A stretch of 64,000 nucleotides of DNA from Sphingomonas azotifigens NBRC 15497 (GCF_002091475.1 NZ_BCTR01000028.1:1-64000); one strand, 5' to 3'; counted from the first letter of the stretch, positions 47,429 to 57,807 are shown. Program-made: numbers and translations. The notes: a model not told the origin generated them from the sequence alone.

Positions 47429-48166
47429 TTAGAAGTGGAAGGCGGTGCCGATATAGATCGACTGACTGTCGCGACGCGTGTCGTCGCTCAGCTGGGTCAG
47501 GCGATCCCGCTCGCTCTTGTAGCGCACGCCGGCCGTCACATCCAGGCGACGCGACACGGCATAGGAGCCGCCAAGGTCGAGCGAGTAGCTCGGCTTGTCG
47601 CCGATCAGCACCGGCGTGCCTGCGAGCGGACGATCCTCGCTCGCCGCGATACGGCCGCTCAGCCGCTTGCCGGTATAGCTGATCGCGACTTCCGAACGAT
47701 CACGGCTGCCCGGCTGGGTGTTCGCCATATCGATATGGGTCAGGTCGCCCGACACGGCGAAGCGACGCCAACCGATCGCCGCGCCCAGATTATAGGCGAT
47801 CGGCGTGAGGCTGACCGAAGCCGGCTTGGCGGTCGCCACACGGCTGGCCGTCTCCACGGCGCGGTTCGAGCTGGCCCGGACCGCAATGGTCACGCCGCGA
47901 GTCGAGCCGCTGCGCGACTCGGCCGGGGTGAAGCGGAAGCTCGCGCCGTTCATCCCGCTGCGCGCGAGCACGGCGGCGAGCTTGGGATCGGCGGAAGCAG
48001 GGGTGAACCCGCCGGCGCCCTGCAGCGCCAGGGGTGCGGGACGAACGGCCGCCTTTAATGCGCGGTCTCGTTCCTGGGCCTGGAGCGTGGGCGCGACGAG
48101 GAGCCCGGCGGTGCAGAGCACCCCCAGCCCAAGTCCCGACATCCAACGTACCAAGCGCATTTGCAT
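47429..48166 (-). CDS. Predicted outer-membrane beta-barrel protein
   Basis: A 245-aa protein with a signal peptide (about residues 1-30, ending LQAQ), then strand-like repeats such as VTIAVRAS, AAIGWRRFAVSGDLTHIDM, EVAISYTGKR and SLDLGGSYAV. The C-terminal residue is phenylalanine (GTAFHF), as the BAM complex prefers. Likely an 8-10 stranded barrel; family not recognised. The region 48167-48366 carries the divergent promoters of this gene and the DUF3576 operon. Confidence 0.65.
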   Translation of the reverse strand: MQMRLVRWMSGLGLGVLCTAGLLVAPTLQAQERDRALKAAVRPAPLALQGAGGFTPASADPKLAAVLARSGMNGASFRFTPAESRSGSTRGVTIAVRASSNRAVETASRVATAKPASVSLTPIAYNLGAAIGWRRFAVSGDLTHIDMANTQPGSRDRSEVAISYTGKRLSGRIAASEDRPLAGTPVLIGDKPSYSLDLGGSYAVSRRLDVTAGVRYKSERDRLTQLSDDTRRDSQSIYIGTAFHF

Positions 48167-48366
48167 ACCTCTCTAATGGTGGCCCCTACCATGGAATCAA
48201 AGCGACGTTCCACCGGTGCCAGCAATTTTCCCGGAGTGTTGCACGCAACCCACAGAATCGTACCAGCTGCGACCAATCGGATACCAGCGCGTCGGCCTTG
48301 CTCCCGCCACATCCCGCCCTATAGATGCGAGCACTCATCCCTTGCCCGCTAGGAAGTACGACGTCC

Positions 48367-48804
48367 ATGAACCGCCTGTTGCGCTTTGCGATCCTGGGGT
48401 CGCTCGCTGTTTCCGCCGCCGCCTGCAGCCATCACAAGAAGGGCGTCAACGCGGACCTGGCGGCATCGAAGGTGACGACGATCGGCGTCAACGCCTATCT
48501 GTGGCGCGCCACGCTGGACACGCTGAGCTTCATGCCGCTGCTCCAGACCGATTCGAACGGCGGCGTGATCGTCACCGACTGGTATGTGAACCCCAACGTC
48601 CCCACCGAGCGGATGAAGGTGACGGTGACCGTGCTCGACCAGGACCTGCGCGCCGATGCGCTGCGGGTCGCGGCGCTGCGCGAAGTGAACCGCAACGGCG
48701 CCTGGGTCACCGCGCCCGTGCAGGCCGCCACCGTCCAGAAGCTCGAGGACATCATCCTGACCCGTGCCCGCGACCTGCGCCGCGCGGCCGTCGCGACCAA
48801 CTAA
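48367..48804 (+). CDS. DUF3576 lipoprotein
   Basis: A 145-aa protein with a signal ending in a lipobox-like AAAC near residue 20. The mature part has the DUF3576 pattern [20 protein letters not shown] and [16 protein letters not shown]. This family is restricted largely to alphaproteobacteria and is placed before leuS. The role is unknown; co-transcription with lptE suggests outer-membrane assembly. Confidence 0.82.
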   Translation: MNRLLRFAILGSLAVSAAACSHHKKGVNADLAASKVTTIGVNAYLWRATLDTLSFMPLLQTDSNGGVIVTDWYVNPNVPTERMKVTVTVLDQDLRADALRVAALREVNRNGAWVTAPVQAATVQKLEDIILTRARDLRRAAVATN

Positions 48805-48817
48805 TCGGAATCCCAAT

Positions 48818-51349
48818 ATGGCGTCTCGCTTCAATCCCTTGAAGGCGGACGCGGCGTGGCAGAAGGCGTGGGAGGAAAACCGCACCTTCGCCGCCCGCGA
48901 CGATTCGCCCAAGCCGAAGTCCTATGTGCTCGAGATGTTCCCCTATCCGTCGGGGCGCATCCATATGGGCCATGTGCGCAACTACACGATGGGCGACGTG
49001 CTGGCGCGCTTCCGCCGGATGAAGGGCATGGAAGTGCTCCATCCGATGGGCTGGGACGCCTTCGGCATGCCCGCCGAAAATGCCGCGATGGAAAAGAAGG
49101 TCCATCCGGGCGCCTGGACCCGCCAGAACATTGCGACGATGAAGGCGCAGCTCAAGCGCCTGGGCTTCGCGCTCGACTGGACGCGCGAGATCGCCACCTG
49201 CGAGCCGGACTATTACGGCCAGGAACAGGCGCTGTTCCTCGACCTGTACGAAGCCGGTCTGGTCTACCGCAAGGAAAGTGCGGTCAACTGGGACCCCGTC
49301 GACATGACCGTGCTCGCCAACGAGCAGGTGATCGACGGGCGCGGCTGGCGCTCGGGCGCCTTGGTCGAGCGGCGCAAGCTCAACCAGTGGTTCCTCAAGA
49401 TCACCGATTTCGCCGACGACCTGCTCGAAGGGCTGAAGGGCCTCGAGCATTGGCCGGACAAGGTGAAGCTGATGCAGGAAAACTGGATCGGCAAGTCGGA
49501 AGGCCTGCAGTTCACGTGGGAGTTGTCCAACGGCGAAGGGCTGACCGTCTACACCACGCGGCCGGACACGATCTTCGGCGCGAGCTTCGTCGCGATCGCG
49601 GCGGACCATCCGATCGCGCAAGCGCTCGCGGCGGGCAACCCGCAAGTGCAGGCGTTCATCGAGCGCTGCAAGCAGGGTGGCACCACCGCGGCCGAGCTGG
49701 AGACGCAGGAAAAGCTCGGCTGGAACACCGGGCTCACCGCGCAGCATCCGTTCGACGCGGACTGGCAGGTGCCGGTGTACATCGCGAACTTCGTGTTGAT
49801 GGAGTACGGCACCGGCGCCGTGTTCGGCGTGCCGGCGCATGACCAGCGCGACTTCGAATTCGCCACCAAGTACGATCTGCCGATCCGCCGCGTCGTCTCC
49901 GAAGGCGACAAGACGGACCCGAAGTTCGACGGCACCGAGGCCTATACCGGCCCGGGCACGCTGGTGAACTCGCACTTCCTCGACGGCCTCGACGTGGTCG
50001 ATGCCAAGCGCGAAGTGATCCGCCGCGCCGAGGAAGGCGGCTGGGGTACCGGCAGCACCGTGTGGCGCCTGCGCGACTGGGGCGTCAGCCGCCAGCGCTA
50101 TTGGGGCACCCCGATCCCGATCATCCATTGCGAGGATTGCGGCCCCGTCGGCGTGCCGAAGGACCAGCTGCCGGTCTCGCTGCCCGAGGACGTGTCGTTC
50201 GACGTCCCCGGCAACCCGCTGGATCGCCACCCGACGTGGAAGCATGTCGACTGCCCGAAGTGCGGCAAGCCCGCGCGGCGCGAGACCGACACGCTCGACA
50301 CCTTTGTCGATTCGAGCTGGTATTTCCTCCGCTTCGCCAGCCAGCCGTCGGACAAGCCGTTCGACAAGGCGGTGGCCGAGCAGTGGCTGCCGGTCGGCCA
50401 GTATATCGGCGGCGTCGAGCATGCGATCCTGCACCTGCTCTATGCGCGCTTCTTCACCCGCGCGTTGCGCCATATCGGCCGCATCGACGTGGCCGAGCCG
50501 TTCGCCGGACTGTTCACGCAAGGCATGGTCACCCACGCCAGCTATTATCAGCTCGAAGAGCATGAGGGGCTGGAGCGGAAGGTGTATTTCGAGCCGACCC
50601 AGGTCTCGTTCCGCGCCGATGGTTCCGCCTATCTGACCGACACCGGCGCCGAGGTTACCGTCGGCCGCGTCGAGAAGATGTCGAAGTCGAAGAAGAATAC
50701 CGTCGACCCGACCGAGATCGTCGACCAGTATGGCGCCGACGCGACCCGCTGGTTCGTGCTCTCCGACAGCCCGCCCGAACGCGATCTGGAATGGAGCGAG
50801 AGCGGGATCGAAGGCGCGTGGCGCTTCGTCAACCGGCTGTGGCGCCTGTTCGACGGGCTGGAGGCAGCGGAAGGCGAGGACAAGGATCTCGACCGCAAGC
50901 TCCACCGCACCATCGCCGGCGTCGCCGAGGACATCGAGGCGCTGACCTTCAACAAGGCCGTCGCCAAGCTCTACGAGCTGACCGCGGCGATCGAGAAGGC
51001 CAGGCCCTCCGCCTCGCGCACCGCCGCGATCCGTGCGCTGGTTCGCGTCGTAGCGCCGATGGTGCCGCACATCGCCGAAGAGGCCTGGGCGGCGATGGGC
51101 GAGACCGGCATGATCGCCGATGCCGAATGGCCGGCGGTCGATCCGGCGCTGCTGGTCGACGACGAAGTGACGATCGCGGTGCAGGTCAACGGCAAGCTGC
51201 GCGACACGCTGGTGATGCCGAAGGGTGCGGCCAAGGACGTCGTCGAGGCCGCGGCACTTGCGTCGGACAAGATCGTTCGGCTGCTCGAAGGCAACGCGCC
51301 GCGCAAGATCATCGTGGTGCCCGATCGATTGGTGAACATCGTCGCATGA
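48818..51349 (+). CDS. leuS: Leucyl-tRNA synthetase
   Basis: An 843-aa class I synthetase with the HIGH-type site [20 protein letters not shown] at residues ~45, the KMSKS loop [10 protein letters not shown] near 620, an editing domain between them with a conserved [13 protein letters not shown], and a C-terminal extension for tRNA. It charges tRNA-Leu. ATG 48818 is preceded by a weak ribosome site; it lies 13 bp after the DUF3576 gene. Confidence 0.97.
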   Translation: MASRFNPLKADAAWQKAWEENRTFAARDDSPKPKSYVLEMFPYPSGRIHMGHVRNYTMGDVLARFRRMKGMEVLHPMGWDAFGMPAENAAMEKKVHPGAWTRQNIATMKAQLKRLGFALDWTREIATCEPDYYGQEQALFLDLYEAGLVYRKESAVNWDPVDMTVLANEQVIDGRGWRSGALVERRKLNQWFLKITDFADDLLEGLKGLEHWPDKVKLMQENWIGKSEGLQFTWELSNGEGLTVYTTRPDTIFGASFVAIAADHPIAQALAAGNPQVQAFIERCKQGGTTAAELETQEKLGWNTGLTAQHPFDADWQVPVYIANFVLMEYGTGAVFGVPAHDQRDFEFATKYDLPIRRVVSEGDKTDPKFDGTEAYTGPGTLVNSHFLDGLDVVDAKREVIRRAEEGGWGTGSTVWRLRDWGVSRQRYWGTPIPIIHCEDCGPVGVPKDQLPVSLPEDVSFDVPGNPLDRHPTWKHVDCPKCGKPARRETDTLDTFVDSSWYFLRFASQPSDKPFDKAVAEQWLPVGQYIGGVEHAILHLLYARFFTRALRHIGRIDVAEPFAGLFTQGMVTHASYYQLEEHEGLERKVYFEPTQVSFRADGSAYLTDTGAEVTVGRVEKMSKSKKNTVDPTEIVDQYGADATRWFVLSDSPPERDLEWSESGIEGAWRFVNRLWRLFDGLEAAEGEDKDLDRKLHRTIAGVAEDIEALTFNKAVAKLYELTAAIEKARPSASRTAAIRALVRVVAPMVPHIAEEAWAAMGETGMIADAEWPAVDPALLVDDEVTIAVQVNGKLRDTLVMPKGAAKDVVEAAALASDKIVRLLEGNAPRKIIVVPDRLVNIVA

Positions 51350-51846
51350 ACAAGACCGTCGCCCTGCTCGCCCCCCTCGCCCTCGCGCTCTCCGCGTGCG
51401 GGCTGCATCCGATGTACCAGGGGGGCAGCGGCGGCGCGGTGGCGACGACGCTGTCGGCGGTCGAGGTCGCGCCGATCCAGGGCCAGTCGGGCTGGCTGGT
51501 CGCGAATGCGCTCAAGGACCGGCTCGCGAACAACGGCACGGCTGCCTATCGGCTGGAAGTGAAGCTCGACGACCAGATCATCGGCCTGGGCGTGCGGCGC
51601 GACGACTCGGTCTCGCGCGAGCGGCGGACGCTGCGCGCGCGCTACCAACTGATCGACCTGCGCAATGGCCAGGTCGTGCTGGATGCGACCGCCGGTTCGG
51701 ACGCCGGTATCGATGTGGTCGGCTCCGAATATGCGACGATCGCCGCCGAGAAGTCGGCGCTGGAGCGGCTCTCGGGCATCGTCGCCGACCAGATCGTCGC
51801 GCGGCTGGCGCGGACGGTGCGCGAGGGCGGCGCGCGGCCCAAGTGA
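51346..51846 (+). CDS. lptE: LPS-assembly lipoprotein LptE
   Basis: A 166-aa lipoprotein: signal with lipobox LSACG (Cys near 18), then [12 protein letters not shown] and a beta-rich body ending in a helix ([18 protein letters not shown]) as in LptE, which plugs the LptD barrel that inserts LPS in the outer leaflet. ATGA overlaps with leuS at the start and holA at the end place it in one transcription unit. Divergent sequence; identified chiefly by lipobox, length and gene order. Confidence 0.8.
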   Translation: MNKTVALLAPLALALSACGLHPMYQGGSGGAVATTLSAVEVAPIQGQSGWLVANALKDRLANNGTAAYRLEVKLDDQIIGLGVRRDDSVSRERRTLRARYQLIDLRNGQVVLDATAGSDAGIDVVGSEYATIAAEKSALERLSGIVADQIVARLARTVREGGARPK

Positions 51847-52865
51847 AGGCCAATGCGGGCCAGATCCGCGCGGCGGTAGAAGCGCCCAGGCCCGATACCC
51901 GCCTCTATCTGCTCCACGGCCCCGACGAAGCGGGCGCCGCCGATCTTGCCCAGCGGCTCGGCAAGGCGCTGGGGCCGGAGGCCGAGCGCATCGACATCGA
52001 CATGAAGATGCTGCGCGACCAGCCCGGGTTGCTGGCCGACGAGGCGGCGTCGCTGTCGCTGTTCGGGGGCGCGCGGTACATCCGGGTATCCAATATCGAG
52101 GAAGGCGCTGCCGAAGCGATCGCGCTGCTGCTCGGCGCCGAGCGCGCGGGCAATCCGGTGGTGGCGATCGGGCCGAACCTCAAGACCAGCGGCAAGCTGG
52201 TCAAGGCAGCGATCGCCGCGCCCGATGCGATGGCGTTCGCCTGCTATGTGCCCGAAGGCGCGGGCGCGGCGCAGCTGGCGGGCACCATCGCGCGCGAGCA
52301 TGGCCTGCGCCTCACCGGCGACGTGCCGCACCGGCTGGCGCTGGCCTCGGCCGGCGACCGCGCGGTGCTGACCCGCGAGATCGAGAAGCTCGCGCTGTTC
52401 CTCGACGCCGATCCCGAACATCCCCGCGACGCCGACGGCGCGGCGCTGGATGCGATCGGCGCGGATCTTGGCGAAGGCGAGCTGTTCGGCGCGATCGAGG
52501 CGGTGCTCGACGGGCGCGTCGCCGAAGTCGGCGAGGAACTGGCCAAGCTCGGCGAAGGCGGCGGCTCGGCGATTCCGCTGCTGCGCCAGCTGGTCCGCCG
52601 GCTGATGACGCTCGCCGAACTGCGCGCCGAGATGGACCAGGGCGCCAGCGTCGACGACGCGATGGAGCGCCACCGCGTGTTCTTCAAGGAGCGCCCGGCG
52701 ACGGGGCGTGCGCTGCGCCGCTGGTCCGCTCCGCAGATAGCCCGGGCGATCGAGCGGGTGCGGGCGGCCGAGCGGGCGATGATGAGCAGCGGGAGCGCGG
52801 GGGAATTGCTCGCGGAAGTGGAGTGCGTGGCGATCGCGCGGGCGGCGGCGCGGGCGAAGGGCTGA
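51843..52865 (+). CDS. holA: DNA polymerase III subunit delta
   Basis: A 340-aa AAA+-fold clamp-loader subunit which opens the beta clamp. Visible: RLYLLHGPDEAGAADLAQRL near residue 20, RYIRVSNIEEGA near 79 and a C-terminal LLRQLVRRLMTLAELRAEM. GTG 51843 overlaps the lptE stop. The leuS-lptE-holA order is conserved in many proteobacteria. Confidence 0.9.
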   Translation: MKANAGQIRAAVEAPRPDTRLYLLHGPDEAGAADLAQRLGKALGPEAERIDIDMKMLRDQPGLLADEAASLSLFGGARYIRVSNIEEGAAEAIALLLGAERAGNPVVAIGPNLKTSGKLVKAAIAAPDAMAFACYVPEGAGAAQLAGTIAREHGLRLTGDVPHRLALASAGDRAVLTREIEKLALFLDADPEHPRDADGAALDAIGADLGEGELFGAIEAVLDGRVAEVGEELAKLGEGGGSAIPLLRQLVRRLMTLAELRAEMDQGASVDDAMERHRVFFKERPATGRALRRWSAPQIARAIERVRAAERAMMSSGSAGELLAEVECVAIARAAARAKG

Positions 52866-52875
52866 CAAATGCGCT

Positions 52876-52974
52876 CCCCTCCCGCTTGCGGGAGGGGTCG
52901 GGGGAGGGGCTGGATCGCAGCAGCGCTTCTTCCACGTCGGCCCCTCCCCTAGCCCCTCCCGCAAGCGGGAGGGG
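52876..52974. repeat. 99-bp GC-rich palindrome
   Basis: Two 22-bp hairpins, CCCCTCCCGC-TT-GCGGGAGGGG at 52876-52897 and CCCCTCCCGC-AA-GCGGGAGGGG at 52953-52974, flank a centre that is itself imperfectly palindromic (GGGGGAGGGGC ... GCCCCTCCCC). The stems are identical, only the loops differ. It lies between holA and the GH115 gene and could stop transcription or be a mobile repeat of another family than the ~96-bp elements. Confidence 0.75.
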
Positions 52975-53027
52975 AACGTTTGCTCAGAGGGATTCCCTTC
53001 CGACGCCCAGCATGCTTCAAGCTCCGC

Positions 53028-55775
53028 ATGCGTTACCTCGCCCTGTCCGCTCTCCTCGCCCTCCCCTTCGCCGCGCACGCCCAGCAGGCAGTGCTGTTCG
53101 ACGGCAGCACAACCGCGACCATCGTCCATGACGACGCGACCTCGGCCAAGCTCGCCGGCGAGCTGCTCGCCCGCGACATCGGCAAGCGCGCCGGCAAGAC
53201 GCCGCTGGTAGCGAGCGACATCGCCGCCTGCGCCAGACTCTGCGTCGTCATCGGCCAGAAGGATTCCGCCCTCGTCCGCGCCGTAATCGACGATGCGAAG
53301 ATCGACCTCGCCGCGCTCGACGGCCAGTGGGAACGCTATATCCGCGTGCTCGCCCCGTCGAAGCAGCACCCCGGCCGCGCCTATCTGCTGATCGCCGGCT
53401 CGGACCCGCGCGGCGCGATCTGGGGCACGGTCGACCTCAGCCGCGCGATCGGCATCTCGGCCTGGGAATGGTGGGCGGACGTAACCCCGCGCCATGCCGA
53501 CCGGCTGGTCGTCGACGGCCGCCGCCTGCTCTCCGATGCGCCTTCGGTCCAGTATCGCGGCATCTTCCTCAACGACGAGGATTGGGGCCTCCAGCCCTGG
53601 GCGGCCAAGACCTATGAGCCCGAGACCGGCGATATCGGCCCCAAGACCTACGCCCGCGTGTTCGAGCTGATGTGGCGGCTCAAGGCCAACCTGATCTGGC
53701 CGGCGATGCACGAGAGCACCAAGCCCTTCTACCAGATCCCCGGCAATGCCGAGATGGCGAAGGCGTACGGCATCGTCGTCGGCACCTCCCATGCCGAGCC
53801 GATGATGCGCAACAATGTCCGCGAGTGGGACGAGAAGACCGAGGGCCCCTTCAACTTCTTCACCAATCGCGACCGCATGGTCGACTATTGGCGCCGCCGC
53901 GTCGACGACGTGAAGGGCTTCGAAAACGTCTACTCCATCGGCCTGCGCGGCAAGCACGACTCGGCGCTGGAAGGCGCGAAGAGCCCCGAACAGGCGCTCG
54001 CCGCGACCACCCAGGCGATCGACCTGCAGCGCGGGATGCTCGCCACCGCGCAGGGCAAGCCGGCGGACCAGATTCCGCAGGTGCTCACCCTCTACAAGGA
54101 AGTGCTCGACGTCTATCGCAGCGGGCTCAAGGTGCCCGAGGATGTGACGCTCGTCTGGCCCGAGGACAATTACGGCTATCTCGGCCAGCTGCCCACCGCC
54201 GCCGAGCGCGCGCGCAAGGGCGGCTCCGGCCTCTATTACCACATCAGCTATTGGGGCCGGCCGCACGACTATCTGTGGCTGGCGACCACCCACCCCGCAC
54301 TGATCCGCGAACAGCTCGACCGCGCCTGGCAAACCGGCACGCGCAAGCTGTGGGTGGTCAATGTCGGCGACATCAAGCCGGGCGAGGTGCTGACCAGCTA
54401 CTTCCTCGACGTCGCCTTCGACGCGAAGCTGCTGAACAAGCCGGTGCGCGCGCAGCTCGCCGACTGGGCCAGGGAACAGTTCGGCGATCAGGGTCCGGCG
54501 ATCGCCGACGTGCTGATGGACTATTACGACCTCGCCTGGGAGCGGAAGCCCGAGTTCATGGGCTTCAGCACGGTCGAGCCCGAGACCCCGATCCGCATTG
54601 GCGACTATGTCCGCACCGGCGGCGACGAGGCGCAGGCGCGGATCGCCCGCTACCAGGCGCTGCTCGACAAGACCGAGGCGCTGGCCGCGACCATGCCCGC
54701 CGATCGCCGCGACGCCTTTTTCCAGCTGGTGCTCTACCCGGTGCGGGGCGCGGCCAAGCTCAACGAACGCAACCTCAAGCTCGATCTCGCCGCGCTCTAC
54801 GCCCGCCAGGGTCGCGCCAGTGCCAATGCCCTCGCCGACCAGGCGCGGGCCGCGCACCAGACGATCGTTGCCGACACCGCCGCCTACAATGCCCAGAATG
54901 GCGGCAAGTGGCGCGGCATCATGGACATGGCCCCGCGCCAGCTCGCCGTCTTCGCCGAGCCCCCCTACCCCAAGATCGATCTCGCACCCGTCGCCCCGTG
55001 CGGCGCCGATGCCCGCGCGCTCGCCTTCGCGCCGGGCAAGGCGGAAACGCGGACCATGACCGTCTACGGCAAGGGCGCGGTGAGCGACTGGACGGTCGAA
55101 GGACTGGAAGGCGTCGAACTCTCCGCCCGTTCCGGCCGGCTCGATGCGCGCAACGGCTACGAGATGCGCGTCGCGGTGCACTATGACGGCAAGGGCCCGA
55201 TCGCCGCCGGCAAGATCCGCTGCAACGGCGCGATGGTCTATCTCGAGCCGGTGCTCCAGCCCTTCCCCGCCGGCGACGCCACGCCCGAGGTGAACCACAT
55301 CATTTCGCTCACCCCTGCCGACCTGAACCTGGCCGGCACGCCGTGGGAGCGCGTCGCCGAGCTAGGCTCGCGCGGCGCCGTGCTGCGCAGCAAACTCGAC
55401 CTGCCCTCCACGGATCGCGCCGATGCCGCCGCCCCGCTCGTCCTGCCCTTCGTGCTGGGCAACAAGGGCGATGCCGAGCTCCGGATCGTCGCCCTGCCGG
55501 TCCACGCCCTCACCTCGGCGAACAAGCTGCGCATCGGCGTGCGGGTGGATGGCGGCGCGATCAGCGTGCTGGACTATGAGACCCATGGCCGCAGCGACGA
55601 GTGGAAGGCCAATGTCCTCTCCAACACCGCGATACGCACCCTCAAGCTGGGTCTGCTTCCCGCGGGCGCGCACCGGATCGAAGTCTTCGCGATGGACCCG
55701 GGCTTCCTGCTCGACCGGATCGACGTGCGCCTCGACGGCGCGCCCGACTATTACGGCGCGCCGCCGACCCGCTGA
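53028..55775 (+). CDS. GH115 alpha-glucuronidase
   Basis: A 915-aa glycoside hydrolase with a signal peptide (MRYLALSALLALPFAAHAQQ). It shows the GH115 blocks GAIWGTVDLSRAIGISAWEWW, QYRGIFLNDEDWGLQPWA (acidic residues of the active site), NLIWPAMHE and a C-terminal domain. GH115 removes 4-O-methyl-glucuronic acid from xylan, including internal positions. ATG 53028 was chosen to give the signal sequence. No xylanase or TonB receptor is adjacent. Confidence 0.9.
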   Translation: MRYLALSALLALPFAAHAQQAVLFDGSTTATIVHDDATSAKLAGELLARDIGKRAGKTPLVASDIAACARLCVVIGQKDSALVRAVIDDAKIDLAALDGQWERYIRVLAPSKQHPGRAYLLIAGSDPRGAIWGTVDLSRAIGISAWEWWADVTPRHADRLVVDGRRLLSDAPSVQYRGIFLNDEDWGLQPWAAKTYEPETGDIGPKTYARVFELMWRLKANLIWPAMHESTKPFYQIPGNAEMAKAYGIVVGTSHAEPMMRNNVREWDEKTEGPFNFFTNRDRMVDYWRRRVDDVKGFENVYSIGLRGKHDSALEGAKSPEQALAATTQAIDLQRGMLATAQGKPADQIPQVLTLYKEVLDVYRSGLKVPEDVTLVWPEDNYGYLGQLPTAAERARKGGSGLYYHISYWGRPHDYLWLATTHPALIREQLDRAWQTGTRKLWVVNVGDIKPGEVLTSYFLDVAFDAKLLNKPVRAQLADWAREQFGDQGPAIADVLMDYYDLAWERKPEFMGFSTVEPETPIRIGDYVRTGGDEAQARIARYQALLDKTEALAATMPADRRDAFFQLVLYPVRGAAKLNERNLKLDLAALYARQGRASANALADQARAAHQTIVADTAAYNAQNGGKWRGIMDMAPRQLAVFAEPPYPKIDLAPVAPCGADARALAFAPGKAETRTMTVYGKGAVSDWTVEGLEGVELSARSGRLDARNGYEMRVAVHYDGKGPIAAGKIRCNGAMVYLEPVLQPFPAGDATPEVNHIISLTPADLNLAGTPWERVAELGSRGAVLRSKLDLPSTDRADAAAPLVLPFVLGNKGDAELRIVALPVHALTSANKLRIGVRVDGGAISVLDYETHGRSDEWKANVLSNTAIRTLKLGLLPAGAHRIEVFAMDPGFLLDRIDVRLDGAPDYYGAPPTR

Positions 55776-56629
55776 GCCGCCAGCTCGGCGGCGGCGACGT
55801 CGCGCAGCCGCCGGGCGACCTCGGGGTTGATCCCCAGATCCTCGGCGGCGCGCTCGCGCGGGCCGAGGCTGCGCGGATCGCGGCCGGTGATCGCGCCGAA
55901 CTCGACCAGCGCCTCCAGATAATAGCCCTCGGCGCTGGCGTGATATTGGTCCCAGGTCCACAGGCTGAACTGGCCCCAGGCAATGCCGTCATAGGGATTG
56001 GCATCGGCGAAACCGTCGCGGATCGCGCGGTTCCAGGCGGTGCCGACCGGCAGCACGCCGTGGATGCCATATCCGGGCGCCAGTCCCAGCCGATTGGCCG
56101 CCAGCAGGTCTTCCGCCATCCGGTAGATCGAAGCGCCGTGCCAATGGCCGCCGGGCCGATAGGTCTGGTCGGCGCGCGACCAGGTCGCGACCAGCTCCAC
56201 CTGCGCCGCCGGGTTGCGCGCGTGGAACAGCGCCGCCAGCTCGCGCGCAGCGGCAAGGTGGCGCGTCGGATCGCCCGGCCGCTCGGCATCCAGCGTGCTG
56301 AAGCCCTGCAGCACCACCACGTCCCAGCGCCGGTCGATCAGCGCGCGGCGGTTGGCGACATGCCAAGCGAGGTCCTTGCCGGGCGAGGTCTCCAGGCTCA
56401 CCTGCCAGTCGAGCCCCGATTCGATCGCGAAAGTGCGGAACAGCGCCGGCACGCCGCCGATTCCCTCGCGGTTGAGGTCCACCACGCGATCGGGCCGATA
56501 GCGCATCACCGGGGAGTTGGCGCCAAAGGTGAAGCTGTTGCCGACGAACAGGATGGTCTTCGCGGCCGCGGGCAGCGTCCAGACGAGACAGGCGATCAGC
56601 AGGGCGAAGCGGCGGGCGAGAGTCGGCAT
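55751..56629 (-). CDS. SGNH/GDSL-hydrolase-like secreted protein
   Basis: A 292-aa protein with a signal peptide (MPTLARRFALLIACLVWTLP). The mature part begins TILFVGNSFTFGANSP, the block I pattern (GNS nucleophile Ser) of SGNH hydrolases such as carbohydrate acetylesterases; a DQYHASAEGYYLEAL near residue 230 is like block V (D-x-x-H). Its C-terminal codons overlap the GH115 gene by 25 bp in opposite orientation. A xylan deacetylase role is suggested only by context. Confidence 0.75.
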   Translation of the reverse strand: MPTLARRFALLIACLVWTLPAAAKTILFVGNSFTFGANSPVMRYRPDRVVDLNREGIGGVPALFRTFAIESGLDWQVSLETSPGKDLAWHVANRRALIDRRWDVVVLQGFSTLDAERPGDPTRHLAAARELAALFHARNPAAQVELVATWSRADQTYRPGGHWHGASIYRMAEDLLAANRLGLAPGYGIHGVLPVGTAWNRAIRDGFADANPYDGIAWGQFSLWTWDQYHASAEGYYLEALVEFGAITGRDPRSLGPRERAAEDLGINPEVARRLRDVAAAELAAQRVGGAP

Positions 56630-56685
56630 GGTGCTTTTCTAGCCGCCCCCGCCCGGGTTTCACAATGACCTGGGCAGGAAACGCT

Positions 56686-56700
56686 GTTCCCTATTCGTTC
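56686..56700 (+). promoter_or_regulatory. LexA operator of dinB
   Basis: GTTC at 56686-56689 and GTTC at 56697-56700 are separated by exactly 7 bases (CCTATTC), the alphaproteobacterial LexA consensus GTTC-N7-GTTC. It ends 21 bp before the dinB ATG, in the right place to block transcription. This places dinB in the SOS regulon. Confidence 0.82.
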
Positions 56701-56721
56701 ATCCGGCGGTATATCCGCGCC

Positions 56722-57807
56722 ATGGCCGCGCCGCCCATCCGGAAGATCCTGCATATCGACATGGACGCGTTCTACGCCTCGGTCGAGCAGCGCGACGATC
56801 CGTCGTTGCGCGGCAAGCCGGTGGCGGTGGGATCGGCGGCGGCGCGCGGGGTGGTGGCAGCGGCGAGCTACGAGGCACGCACCTTCGGGGTGCGCTCCGC
56901 CCTGCCCTCGGTCACCGCGCTGCGCCGCTGCCCGGACCTGATCTTCGTCCGTCCCCGCTTCGACGTGTACAAGGCGGTGTCGCAGCAGATCCACGCGATC
57001 TTCGCCGACTATACCGATCTCATCCAGCCGCTGTCGCTCGACGAAGCCTATCTCGACGTGACCGAGGACCGCCGCGGGCTCGGCACCGCCTGGGCGACCG
57101 CCAGGGAGATCCGCGCGCGCATCCTGTCGGAGACCGGCCTCACCGCCTCGGCGGGCGTCTCCTACAACAAATTCCTCGCCAAGCTCGCCTCGGACCATCG
57201 CAAGCCTAACGGCCAGTTCGCGGTCACGCCCGAGATGGGGGCCGCCTGGGTGGAGACGCTGCCGGTCTCGCGCTTCCACGGGGTCGGCCCGGTCACCGCC
57301 GCCAAGATGCAGCGGCTGGGCATCGAGACCGGCGCCGATCTCCGCGCCAAGTCGATGGACTTCCTCGTCCAACATTTCGGCAGCAGCGCCGAATGGTATT
57401 ACCAGATCGTCCGCGGGATCGACGAGCGGCCGGTGAACCCCAACCGCGAGCGCAAATCCTCGGGCTCCGAAACCACCTTCAGCCGTGACCTGACCGAGGA
57501 TGCCGAGATCGAGGCCGCGGTGCTCGGCCAGGCCGACGACGTCTGGGAATGGTGCGAACGCACCCAGGGCTTCGGCCGCACCGCGACGGTGAAGATCAAA
57601 TACGCCGATTTCCAGATCATCACCCGCAGCCGCAGCCACACCGCCCCGATCACCAGCCGCGAGCAGCTGCACGCGGCGAGCCTCGCGCTGCTGCGATCGG
57701 TGCTGCCGACGCCCAAGGGCATAAGGCTGGTGGGGGTAACGGTCTCCAATTTCGAGCGCGGGCTGGCGGAGCCGCTGCCGCTATTCGGCCATGCTGACAT
57801 TCCGTAA
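56722..57807 (+). CDS. dinB: DNA polymerase IV
   Basis: A 361-aa Y-family translesion polymerase. Visible: ILHIDMDAFYASVEQRDD (metal-binding Asp residues near 13), PLSLDEAYLDVT near 110 (the SLDE catalytic pair), and a helix-hairpin-helix VSRFHGVGPVTAAKMQRLGI. The C-terminal little-finger domain is complete; no clear beta-clamp motif (QL[SD]LF) is obvious at the C-terminus, though EPLPLFGH may serve. ATG 56722 follows the LexA box. Confidence 0.94.
   Translation: MAAPPIRKILHIDMDAFYASVEQRDDPSLRGKPVAVGSAAARGVVAAASYEARTFGVRSALPSVTALRRCPDLIFVRPRFDVYKAVSQQIHAIFADYTDLIQPLSLDEAYLDVTEDRRGLGTAWATAREIRARILSETGLTASAGVSYNKFLAKLASDHRKPNGQFAVTPEMGAAWVETLPVSRFHGVGPVTAAKMQRLGIETGADLRAKSMDFLVQHFGSSAEWYYQIVRGIDERPVNPNRERKSSGSETTFSRDLTEDAEIEAAVLGQADDVWEWCERTQGFGRTATVKIKYADFQIITRSRSHTAPITSREQLHAASLALLRSVLPTPKGIRLVGVTVSNFERGLAEPLPLFGHADIP

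Noticed and set aside
51642-55298. 1218-aa reverse-strand ORF
   Set aside because: Antisense to holA and the GH115 gene, both of which have strong family signatures.
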